DNA of 35,600 bases, taken from assembly GCA_023474025.1 (NCBI GenBank), contig JAMCYH010000004.1, positions 1-35,600 on the forward strand. Reading direction: 5' to 3'. The notes below the pieces were generated by a model, which saw nothing but the letters and a program-made list of their open reading frames with translations, did not search any database and had not been told where the DNA came from. Position 1 is the stretch's first letter; the number at the start of each line of letters is the position of its first letter. The translations under genes and the position numbers were made by a program. Shown here in pieces: positions 1 to 8,500 of the stretch. Source of the stretch: Deltaproteobacteria bacterium (GTDB taxonomy: Bacteria > Desulfobacterota > Desulfomonilia > Desulfomonilales > Desulfomonilaceae).

Positions 1-127
1 GTCGCCGGCACGGACATAACCCTAGCCGGTAGGGAAATTACTGTGCAATTTTATGACAAGAAGACATCTCCGGAACAAATCAAAAAAGTTATAGAAAAAG
101 CTGGATATCCTGTGAAATCTGACGGTC
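1..127 (+). repeat. Exact direct repeat, copy 1 (window edge)
   Basis: Bases 1-127 are identical to 331-457. The copies first differ at 128 (a) versus 458 (t). The offset is 330 bases (110 codons), so the repeat is in frame and encodes the second half of an HMA domain. Because it starts at base 1, the true left limit of the repeat is unknown. Confidence 0.97.
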
Positions 128-1050
128 AAGACAAAGAGAAAAAGATAACTACGCGAAAACTATACCAAATACTGGCAGCATTTACCGTTCTCTCAGTTGC
201 TGCGACAGGTGGATATTTCGTTTATCGAATGCTTTCCGGCGATCTTGTAGCAACACGTTTTTCCGTGAACAACATGATTTGTCCCGCGTGTGCGATTACG
301 ATAAAGGAAGCGACGGAAAAGGCTCCCGGAGTCGCCGGCACGGACATAACCCTAGCCGGTAGGGAAATTACTGTGCAATTTTATGACAAGAAGACATCTC
401 CGGAACAAATCAAAAAAGTTATAGAAAAAGCTGGATATCCTGTGAAATCTGACGGTCTTTTCAAGCTAGCCTCAAGAGGGAAAAATGATGTTTTAATCGC
501 TAGAGTGAACGACCGCCCAATTTTGACGCCTGATCTAAAAACCCCTCTGAATGTCGATCTAAGATCCCCCGGATCCTCCAATTTACCTTCAGCGTTTTTC
601 TCTACGGTTGGAAAGGAAATCCTGCTACAGGCCGCTGACAAGGAGAATGTGATCATTCAACCCCAGGAAATTGAAGCTGAAATACGAAATATAATGGAAC
701 GACAGACTATGACCGAAGATGAGTTGAAACAGAAAGTCAAAGAACAATTCGGATCTTTCGAGAAGTTTTCACAGGTAGTTGGACAACGCCTTGGGATTCA
801 AAAGCTATTAGAAGAAAACATTCCTGAACAGATCCAGGATCCTGCTCAGCGAAGCCAAAAGACCATCGAATTGATTGGCGAACTTTTCAAAAACTCGAAC
901 GTAACAATTTTTGATCCGATCATCCGTGAGCAGGTCCATGCCGCAGCAGGACAAGATGACTGGAAAGTGTTCTGGCCACGCATGATAGCGGCTGACACTG
1001 ACCTTAATCGTCTAGTCAATCAATCCAATTCAGTCTTGCTATCAAAATAG
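1..1050 (+). CDS. HMA-TM-HMA-SurA-like chimeric metal-binding membrane protein (5' truncated)
   Basis: The frame is open from base 1 with no convincing start (the first GTG, at 43, lies inside a domain), so the gene begins upstream. The visible order is: the end of a heavy-metal-associated (HMA) domain; a basic stretch KEKKITTRK; a hydrophobic segment at about bases 166-235; a complete HMA domain with the metal motif MICPAC at about 276-293; then from about 478 a SurA-N-like region (VNDRPILTPDL, followed by charged helices) with no PPIase domain. By the positive-inside rule the first HMA would be cytoplasmic, and the second HMA plus the SurA-like part periplasmic. HMA domains bind Cu(I) or similar soft metals; SurA-N domains bind unfolded envelope proteins. 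A role in passing metal to periplasmic clients is inference. It leads the operon, with the DUF2318 gene 24 bases downstream. The two HMA copies are identical over 42 codons. Confidence 0.75.
   Translation, partial: VAGTDITLAGREITVQFYDKKTSPEQIKKVIEKAGYPVKSDGQDKEKKITTRKLYQILAAFTVLSVAATGGYFVYRMLSGDLVATRFSVNNMICPACAITIKEATEKAPGVAGTDITLAGREITVQFYDKKTSPEQIKKVIEKAGYPVKSDGLFKLASRGKNDVLIARVNDRPILTPDLKTPLNVDLRSPGSSNLPSAFFSTVGKEILLQAADKENVIIQPQEIEAEIRNIMERQTMTEDELKQKVKEQFGSFEKFSQVVGQRLGIQKLLEENIPEQIQDPAQRSQKTIELIGELFKNSNVTIFDPIIREQVHAAAGQDDWKVFWPRMIAADTDLNRLVNQSNSVLLSK
331..457 (+). repeat. Exact direct repeat, copy 2
   Basis: This is the second copy of the 127-base repeat, inside the complete HMA domain of the same gene. 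The perfect identity means either a very recent in-frame duplication or gene conversion, or a graph overlap left at a contig end by a k=127 assembler. Confidence 0.97.
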
Positions 1051-1074
1051 TTGTTTAAGAAAGGTAAATCTAAA

Positions 1075-1566
1075 ATGAAGAAAGTCAGTGATCTTACCAA
1101 AATCGCCTATGTGTTCATAGTTTCCACGCTAATCAGCCTGGCCGTTATTTCTTTAATTGCTGAAACAAACACGTACGCCGGAAACTTTACTGTCCCGGCC
1201 ATTGATGTCCAGCCCGGAAATGGTGTCTTTTCTTTCCCGGTTTCAGAGTTTCAGGACGGCAAAGCAAAACATTTCAGTTACAAAGTGTCACCGAATCAAT
1301 CGATCCGTTTTTTTGTAATCGAGAGTTCGGATGGTGTCATTAGGGCCGCATTTGACGCATGCGAAGTTTGTTATCGAGCGCAAAAGGGCTACGTGCAACA
1401 GGGTAATAATATGATCTGTATCAACTGTGGCCGCAAATTTAGGAGTGACAAGGTCAACGAAGTAACCGGCGGGTGCAATCCTTCCGCGTTGAAGAGAACT
1501 TTGAGAGATAACAAAGTGTTTATCACTGAGCAAGACGTCTTGGCCGGCGCAAAATACTTCAAGTAG
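1075..1566 (+). CDS. DUF2318 cysteine-rich membrane-anchored protein
   Basis: This 163-residue protein has an N-terminal hydrophobic segment (about residues 11-28) and a DUF2318 domain with CEVC (96-99), CINC (115-118) and GGC (132-134): five cysteines that could hold a metal or Fe-S cofactor. ATG 1075 is chosen over the in-frame TTG at 1051 because AGAAAGG lies about 10 bases before it. DUF2318 proteins sit beside MacB-like ABC permeases and ATPases in iron/copper acquisition loci such as the Campylobacter p19 cluster, and the next two genes here match that arrangement. The family's exact function is unsettled. In this operon a redox or metal-relay role on the periplasmic face is the reasonable inference. 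The stop is 13 bases before the permease start, so translation is probably coupled. Confidence 0.85.
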   Translation: MKKVSDLTKIAYVFIVSTLISLAVISLIAETNTYAGNFTVPAIDVQPGNGVFSFPVSEFQDGKAKHFSYKVSPNQSIRFFVIESSDGVIRAAFDACEVCYRAQKGYVQQGNNMICINCGRKFRSDKVNEVTGGCNPSALKRTLRDNKVFITEQDVLAGAKYFK

Positions 1567-1579
1567 AAAGGACTCACTA

Positions 1580-2737
1580 ATGAAGCTGCATAACATAGCG
1601 ATTAACAATCTGAGGCGCCGGAAAGCCAAAGTATGTTTTCTGGTTATGGGGTTACTTGTTGGTGTGGCCTCTGTTGTGGCGCTGCTATCGATAACACAAT
1701 CCCTGGCCGAAGATATGGTCCATAAAATGGACGAATTCGGAGCTAACATTCTGATTATACCGAAAGCTGAAGGGCTTTCACTGAACTATGGAGGCATTGA
1801 TCTTGGGGGTTTGTCTTTTGGCCAGAAGGAAATCTCACAAGAAGACCTGGCCAAGATAAAGACGATCGACAATGCGGCCAATATAAGGCTGGTAAGCCCT
1901 AAGGTTCTCGACGTCTTTGAAATGAATGGACAAAAAGCGCTTGCGGTTGGTGTTGATTTTCCTTCTGAACTTGCCTTGAAAAAGTGGTGGGTAATTAATG
2001 GAACCACCCCGAAGTCAGACTCCGAAGTGATTTTGGGCCGTGACGCCGCCGTAAAACTTGGGGTGAATGTTGGTTCAAGATTGGATATAAAAGGCTCCGA
2101 ATTATGGGTTTCGGGCGTCCTGGATACCACAGGATCGCAGGATGACAGTCTGGTTTTCATGCCGCTCCCGGTCTCCCAGAAGATCTTCGGGAAGGAAGGC
2201 AAGATTTCGATGGTTGAGATTGCGGCATTGTGCAAAAACTGCCCGATCTCTGACATTGTCAACCAAATTTCAGCCATTATTCCGAATGGTAAAGTAACTG
2301 CTGTCCAACAGGTGGTGGCAGGCAGGATGGACACCTTAAATCATTTTCAAAGATTCTCGCTCGGGATTTCGGGACTTGTGTTGCTCGTCGGCGCCATGGT
2401 CGTCTTCGTTACAATGATGGGGAGCGTTAATGAGCGGACACGAGAAATTGGGATATTTAGCGCAATTGGTTTCCGCAGCTCTCATATAATGAAAATAATA
2501 TTGCTCGAGGCCTTTGTGGTTTCCTTTTCAGCCGGACTGTTGGGGTATCTAGTGGGGATCGGGGTAACATATGGGACCTTGAGGGCCATTTCGGACCATG
2601 CTCCCAATTTAACGATCGATTACTCCATGGCGGCCGGATCGGTATTTCTTGCAGTTTTGGTGGGCTTGCTAGCCTCTTTCTACCCTGCCCGATCCGCTGC
2701 GGCTATGGACCCAAGCGAAGCGTTACGCACCCTTTAG
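1580..2737 (+). CDS. ABC transporter permease, FtsX/MacB type
   Basis: This 385-residue protein has the MacB/FtsX layout: an N-terminal membrane segment (about 20-42), a roughly 200-residue periplasmic MacB_PCD-like domain, and three C-terminal membrane segments (about 255-283, 305-335, 348-370) with the FtsX motif NERTREIGIFSAIGFRS. AAAGGA precedes the ATG. The periplasmic domain contains CKNC (near base 2230), uncommon in generic MacB permeases and possibly metal- or thiol-active. Such proteins use ATP for mechanotransmission rather than classical import. With the DUF2318 gene upstream and the ATPase 9 bases downstream it resembles the Cj1661-1663-type module of metal loci. LolC/E and macrolide exporters share the fold, but the neighbours argue for metal handling. 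The substrate is unknown. Confidence 0.85.
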   Translation: MKLHNIAINNLRRRKAKVCFLVMGLLVGVASVVALLSITQSLAEDMVHKMDEFGANILIIPKAEGLSLNYGGIDLGGLSFGQKEISQEDLAKIKTIDNAANIRLVSPKVLDVFEMNGQKALAVGVDFPSELALKKWWVINGTTPKSDSEVILGRDAAVKLGVNVGSRLDIKGSELWVSGVLDTTGSQDDSLVFMPLPVSQKIFGKEGKISMVEIAALCKNCPISDIVNQISAIIPNGKVTAVQQVVAGRMDTLNHFQRFSLGISGLVLLVGAMVVFVTMMGSVNERTREIGIFSAIGFRSSHIMKIILLEAFVVSFSAGLLGYLVGIGVTYGTLRAISDHAPNLTIDYSMAAGSVFLAVLVGLLASFYPARSAAAMDPSEALRTL

Positions 2738-2746
2738 GAGACAATC

Positions 2747-3442
2747 ATGAATTATATAGAAGCATTAAATGTCCGGAAAGAATTTGGAGAAAACGACTCT
2801 AAAATAGTCGCCGTGGACTCAGTTGATCTATCCATTGAACAGGGAGAATTCATTTCAATTATGGGAGAGTCCGGGTCCGGGAAAAGCACCTTGCTTTCGA
2901 TGTTGGGAGGCTTGCTCAGTCCAACTAGTGGATTCATAAAAATTGAAGGAATAGATATCTATTCCTTGAAACGAAACAAACTGGCGGACTTCAGACGCGA
3001 ATTCATGGGTTTCATTTTCCAATCATTTCAGTTAGTCCCGTACTTAAACGTAATTGAGAACGTACAATTGCCTTTGGCCATAACACATCACTCTGAAAAA
3101 GAGAAAAGGAGACTGGCTCGCTCAGCCCTCGAAAAAATAGGTCTCAAGGACAAAGCTTTCAGGCTCCCGAACCAGATCTCTGGAGGTGAACAGGAACGAG
3201 TCGCCATAGCGAGGGCGGTTGTAAACGAACCACCGATACTATTTGCAGATGAACCGACCGGCAACCTCGATTCTAGAAATTCTGCTGAAGTAATGAAGCT
3301 TTTGATGAAGCTGAATTCCGAAGGACAGACAATAGTAATGGTGACTCATAGCAGGACCAACGCTGAATACGCTCACAGAATAGTAGAAGTGGCGGATGGA
3401 CACCTTAAAACCGTAGAAGCTCCCATCAAACTGGCTGTATAG
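2747..3442 (+). CDS. ABC transporter ATP-binding protein (LolD/MacB type)
   Basis: This 231-residue nucleotide-binding subunit is the normal length for the LolD/MacB class. Visible motifs are Walker A GESGSGKST, a Q-loop in IFQSFQLVPYLNV, signature SGGEQERVAIARA, Walker B ILFADEPTGNLD and the switch histidine in VTHS. The signature has E where LSGGQQQR is usual, a conservative change. The gene starts 9 bases after the permease and ends 12 bases before the adaptor, so it should energise the upstream FtsX-like permease at the cytoplasmic face of the inner membrane. The family call is secure; the transported substrate is not known. Confidence 0.92.
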   Translation: MNYIEALNVRKEFGENDSKIVAVDSVDLSIEQGEFISIMGESGSGKSTLLSMLGGLLSPTSGFIKIEGIDIYSLKRNKLADFRREFMGFIFQSFQLVPYLNVIENVQLPLAITHHSEKEKRRLARSALEKIGLKDKAFRLPNQISGGEQERVAIARAVVNEPPILFADEPTGNLDSRNSAEVMKLLMKLNSEGQTIVMVTHSRTNAEYAHRIVEVADGHLKTVEAPIKLAV

Positions 3443-3454
3443 CACGGAGGGCCT

Positions 3455-5497
3455 ATGAACACGGTGGATTCGAAAACCAGTCAGAAAATGAGGAAAGTAT
3501 TGTTGGCAATAGGACTAATTTTGGTGTCTTTCCTGATCGGATATTTCTATTCCAGGATTTCGACGCCTGTAAATACTGCCAACACACCGGTAAGCCACGA
3601 CGTTCGAGTTGACCGTGAGGGGGGGACCCCGACGAATAGACAACATTCCCATAACCACGATCAAGGCACGGTGTGGACATGCTCGATGCATCCTCAGATT
3701 CGTATGCCCGGTCCCGGCAAGTGCCCTATTTGCGGTATGGACCTAATCCCAGTTGAAGACGACAATTCAGAATCGGCGAATGGATCGAACCTCACTACTC
3801 TGACGCTATCCGAGACCGCGAAGAAACTCGCAGAAATCGAAACCACGGAAGTGAAAAGGGGCAGGGCTAAAGCGCTAGTATCAATGGTCGGAATGGTCTT
3901 TGAGGATGAAACTCGCTCCGCCGTAATAACTTCACGCATCGATGGAAGGCTTGACGCCGTTTACGTCGACTATACAGGCGAAAAGGTTAACCAGGGTGAT
4001 CCCCTGGTCAAAATATGGAGTCCCACCCTGATCAAAGGTCAAGTCGAATTGTTTGAGACCATAAGAAGTGATCCAAATGACACGTCGCTTATCAAGGGGG
4101 CGGAAGAAAAGTTGATACAATATGGATTGGATCGTGAACAAATCGACAGGATTGAGGCTCAAAAGCGTCCTACCCTTTATGTCACGCTCAAAGCCCCAAT
4201 CAGTGGCATCGTGACAAAAAAGAACGCTCTCCTTGGACAGTTTGTAAAAGAGGGAACCGAAATGTTTGTCATTGATGACCTTTCTAACGTATGGGTCAAA
4301 ATGGACGCGTACGAAACCGATCTTCCATGGATACGGTACGGTCAGGACATCACATTCAGTACTCCCTCCGTCCCTGGCAAGACATTTAGAGGCAAGGTGC
4401 TCTTCATCGATCCGACTCTGGATAAGAAGACTCGGTCAGTAAAAATTAGGGTTGAGGCCCTCAATCCGGACTATCTTCTGAAACCTGGAATGTTCGTCAG
4501 CGCAGAACTGGAAGCTGAACTGGATGATCAAGGCAGGGTTGTCAAGCCAGAGTGGGCCGGAAAATATATTTGCCCTGTTCACCCCAGAGACGAAGCCAGT
4601 TCTCCCGGAGTATGTCCGGATAGTAAAATGCCATTGAGACCCGCTTCATCCTATGGCTATGCCGATGATAAGGATTCAAGACCACCCTTGCTAATTCCCA
4701 ATACTGCGCCCCTTATCACCGGGAAACGCTCGATAGTCTACGTGGAGGTCCCCGGGGCTTCCAGCCCTACTTATGAGTTGCGTGAGGTCACGCTGGGGCC
4801 GCGCGTTGGAGACCATTACATTGTGGACAAGGGACTGAAGGAAGGCGAGCGGGTTGTGACCAAAGGGGCGTTCAAGATTGACAGTACGATGCAGATCCTG
4901 GGGAAAGCTAGCATGATGGCTCCCATGGGAAATATTGCTTCTGCGGAAAACAAACCACCGCTTGATCAAAAGACTGAAGAAAAATCAGGTGAAGAGACTA
5001 TCGAAAAACTAACCGCTCCCAAGGGTTTTATCTCCCGGTTGAATCCCGTTTATAACGATTATCTCAAGATAAAGGACGCTATTAAGGAGAAAAAACCCGA
5101 CGCTGCAATATTGTCTGGAACAGATTTGATAAAAGACCTCAAAAATCTTGACAGCTCACTGCTTGACGCAAAACAAAAGAAGAAATGGAATCAGCTATCA
5201 AACAGCATTTTGGCTGCGGGCGCCAAAATTACAAATGCTCGGGACCCAATTGATCAACGCCGGTTTTTCAATTCTCTTTCTGAGGCGGCGGTCAAGACTC
5301 TGATGACCTTCGGCCAAATGACAGACTCCGATTTGACCGTTTTTTATTGCCCAAAAGCCTTTGATGGCGAAGGGTTTTACTGGATTGGCAAAGGAACAGA
5401 CGATACAAATCCGGTTTCTGAAACGACCGCTGAGACCGAAGAAAAAACGACTAATTGCGCCGAACTGGTCGAAAAGATTTCTCCTGACAAGCCTTGA
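3455..5497 (+). CDS. cusB: CusB-like RND periplasmic adaptor with several metal-binding modules
   Basis: This is a 680-residue membrane-fusion protein of a heavy-metal RND pump, linking the inner-membrane pump to an outer-membrane channel. It has a membrane anchor (14-31), a His-rich patch HSHNH (64-68), a heavy-metal-binding domain with CSMHP (76-80) and CPICGMDL (90-97), then barrel-sandwich and beta-barrel regions (about 150-350). A second, degenerate copy of that module follows, with CPVHP (373-377) and CPDSKMPL (387-394). The C-terminal region (about 528-655) looks like DUF3347, with YCPKAFDGEGFYWIGKG. CusB proteins without such fusions are near 400 residues, so this one is greatly extended. 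GGAGG precedes ATG 3455. The cusA-like gene starts 18 bases after its stop. The extra modules suggest metal capture or sensing in the periplasm; Cu(I) or Ag(I) is the likely substrate. Confidence 0.9.
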   Translation: MNTVDSKTSQKMRKVLLAIGLILVSFLIGYFYSRISTPVNTANTPVSHDVRVDREGGTPTNRQHSHNHDQGTVWTCSMHPQIRMPGPGKCPICGMDLIPVEDDNSESANGSNLTTLTLSETAKKLAEIETTEVKRGRAKALVSMVGMVFEDETRSAVITSRIDGRLDAVYVDYTGEKVNQGDPLVKIWSPTLIKGQVELFETIRSDPNDTSLIKGAEEKLIQYGLDREQIDRIEAQKRPTLYVTLKAPISGIVTKKNALLGQFVKEGTEMFVIDDLSNVWVKMDAYETDLPWIRYGQDITFSTPSVPGKTFRGKVLFIDPTLDKKTRSVKIRVEALNPDYLLKPGMFVSAELEAELDDQGRVVKPEWAGKYICPVHPRDEASSPGVCPDSKMPLRPASSYGYADDKDSRPPLLIPNTAPLITGKRSIVYVEVPGASSPTYELREVTLGPRVGDHYIVDKGLKEGERVVTKGAFKIDSTMQILGKASMMAPMGNIASAENKPPLDQKTEEKSGEETIEKLTAPKGFISRLNPVYNDYLKIKDAIKEKKPDAAILSGTDLIKDLKNLDSSLLDAKQKKKWNQLSNSILAAGAKITNARDPIDQRRFFNSLSEAAVKTLMTFGQMTDSDLTVFYCPKAFDGEGFYWIGKGTDDTNPVSETTAETEEKTTNCAELVEKISPDKP

Positions 5498-5515
5498 AGC
5501 GTATGGCGGTGAAAC

Positions 5516-8500
5516 ATGGATTCGATTACATCAAGATCTGAAAATCAGCATGAAAAACGCGAGGGGCTTTTCTCCAAATTCATGCGTTTCTGGATAGAAA
5601 ATAAGCTATTTATGGCTTTGGTCCTGGGCTTTACTCTTCTTGGCGGGATTTCGGTCGCGCCATTTGACTGGAATATTTCATGGCTTCCAAGGTTCCCTGT
5701 CCCGGTAGACGCAATTCCGGACATTGGAGAAAACCAGCAGATAGTATTTACCACATGGGAAGGAAGGTCCCCTAAAGACATTGAGGACCAGATAACCTAC
5801 CCGTTGACTGTCGCTTTACTGGGTGTGCCCGGTGTCAAGGTAATCAGAAGCGATTCTTTCTTCGGATTTTCCACGATTTACATAATCTTCAAAGAGAACA
5901 TAGACTTCTACTGGTCAAGGTCCAGAATTCTTGAGAAATTGAATTCGCTGCAGCCAGGCACATTGCCTGAAGGGGTCCAACCCGTTTTAGGTCCCGACGC
6001 AACCGCTCTAGGTCAGGTCTTTTGGTACACATTGGAGGGAGAGGGTTTCGGACTGGACGAATTGAGGACTATTCAGGATTACATCGTCAAATATTCCCTA
6101 CAATCCGCAGGTGGGGTGAGCGAAGTCGCTTCCGTAGGGGGATACGTCAAAGAGTACCAGGTTGACGTGAACCCGGACGCAATGAGGGCTCACAACGTAA
6201 CCTTACCGGAAGTCTATTCAGCGGTGCAAATGTCGAATATCGACGTCGGCGCCGGGGTTATTGAAGTAAATGGCGCGGAATACAGTATTAGGGGACTTGG
6301 ATTCATAAAGTCGGTTCAAGATCTTGAAAACAGTGTTGTTAAGGTCAACAACAACGTTCCTTTGTTCATAAAGGACGTGGCAACGGTTTCTCTAGGCCCT
6401 GCGATGAGGCGCGGGGCACTGGACAAAGAAGGCGCTGAAGCTGTGGGTGGTGTGGTTGTCGTCAGATTTTCTGAAAACCCTCTGCAGGTGATCAAAAATG
6501 TAAAGAAGAAAATCGCAGAAATTGGCCCGGGCCTTCCAACAAAAAAGCTTGCTGACGGAAGAATATCCCAGGTTAAAATTGTTCCATTCTACGACCGTAC
6601 CAATCTGATCTACGAAACACTGGACACACTTAACCGAGCGCTGCATGAAGAGATCCTGGTCTGTATAATCGTCGTCATCGTAATGATGAACAATATTGTT
6701 GGTTCATTGCTAATATCCTCGGTGCTACCTCTAGCGGTTCTTTTGACATTTGTTATCATGAAATTCGTGGGCGTGGATGCGAATATCATGGCCCTATCGG
6801 GCATTGCCATCGCAATTGGGGTAATGGTCGATATGGGGATAATTCTGTGTGAAAACATCCTGAGACGTATAGAAGAAGCCCCCAGTGATTCGAGCATGTT
6901 TGACATTGTTCACGCCTCGGCGGTAGAAGTTGGCGGCGCTGTTGTAACATCGTCTCTCACGACGATAATTTCGTTCTTGCCTGTTTTCACATTAACAGGG
7001 CCCGAGGGTAAACTATTCGGGCCTGTAGCCTACACCAAGACTTTTGCTGTAGCGGCGGCGTTAGTCCTGGCCCTGGCTCTGGTTCCGCCTCTGGCTCATC
7101 TAGCGTTTACGCGAAGGAACATCAGCAAACATATACGATATACGGTTTATTTGATTGTTGGTTTAGTGGGAATATGGCTGGGGCTATCGGTTTCATGGCT
7201 CATAGGCGTGCCACTTATATTTGTTTCAATTGTAAAAATCATCTCGCGAACCCTACCTGAAAGGATTCAAAGCAAGGTCCCAATCCTGTTCAACATAATC
7301 GCTCTGATTTTCGTAACTTATCTGTTAACGGCGCATTGGTTACCATTGGGGCTGGAGAAAGGGCTTGTCAGAAACTTCATATTCGCTTCTGGAATAATCT
7401 TCGGCCTTCTAGCGGTGCGAAAAATTTTCACCGCTAACTACAGGGTCATACTCTCGTGGAGTCTGACCCATAAACCGCTGTTCTTGTCCTTACCAATATC
7501 ACTAGTAATTTTTGGATGTGTGATCTGGCTTGGATTCGATCGAGTATTCGGATTCATTCCATGGACAGTGGACAAGGCTGTTTCGACATTTTCTGTCAAC
7601 TCGGTCGCGAAGCCTACCCCTGATTTGAATAAGGAAAGTCTGATCAGGTCTACGCGGCTATGGTCAAGCCTGGCGCACAAGTTTCCAGGATTGGGAAAGG
7701 AGTTCATGCCTGACCTTGATGAGGGATCATTTCTCTACATGCCGACAATGATGCCACACGCATCGATCGGTGAAGCTCTCAATATCCTCCAGAAACAGGA
7801 CGTCGCTATTCGATCCATCCCGGAAGTTGAGTCGGTTGTTGGGAAAATCGGCAGAGTAGAAAGCGCATTGGACCCAGCGCCGGTTTCTATGATTGAAACC
7901 GTTATCACCTATTTGCCGGAATATAAAATCGATCCTGCGACTGGACAACAAGAGATTGACCCGAAAACAGGCAAACCGATCCGAAACTGGCGACCTGAAA
8001 TCAAAACCCCCAATGACATCTGGAAACAAATTATCAAAGTATCTAAAGTCCCTGGAGTTACATCGGCGCCCAAGCTTCAACCTATAGCGGCTCGAATAGT
8101 TATGCTTCAGAGCGGTATGAGGGCAGCTATGGGCGTTAAGATAAAGGGGAAGGATATTCATGAAATTGAGAAACTGGGGTTCGAGATTGAAAAATATCTT
8201 AAAGAGGTCCCGTCGATAGATCCCTCCACCGTGGTAGCCGATAGGGTTGTAGGAAACCCATACCTTGAAATAGCTATCGATAGAAAGGCCATCGCCAGAT
8301 ATGGTTTAGCGATAAAGGATGTTCAGGATATTATAGAAACTGCTATCGGTGGCAAGAAAATCACTACAACCGTTGAGGGACGGGAACGATATCCGGTGCG
8401 GGTAAGATACCAGAGAGAACTTAGAGATTCACTGGAGTCGCTTAAGAAAATCCTCGTGACCAACAAGGAGGGAATTCAAGTTCCGTTATCTGAGGTAGCT

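Noticed and set aside
1-457. The direct repeat as ends of an insertion sequence
   Set aside because: The repeat is coding, in frame and part of an HMA domain, and there is no transposase or inverted terminal repeat between the copies.
1288-1749. Minus-strand open frame of 153 codons across the DUF2318 gene and permease start
   Set aside because: It overlaps two well-supported plus-strand genes and shows no recognisable domain, so it is a shadow frame.
1580-3442. Reading the ABC pair as a MacB macrolide exporter or the LolCDE lipoprotein exporter
   Set aside because: There is no MacA-type adaptor immediately before it and no second Lol permease; the DUF2318 and copper genes around it fit a metal locus better.
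7727-8161. Minus-strand open frame of 144 codons inside the CusA-like gene
   Set aside because: It is antisense to a conserved part of the pump and its translation has no family features.
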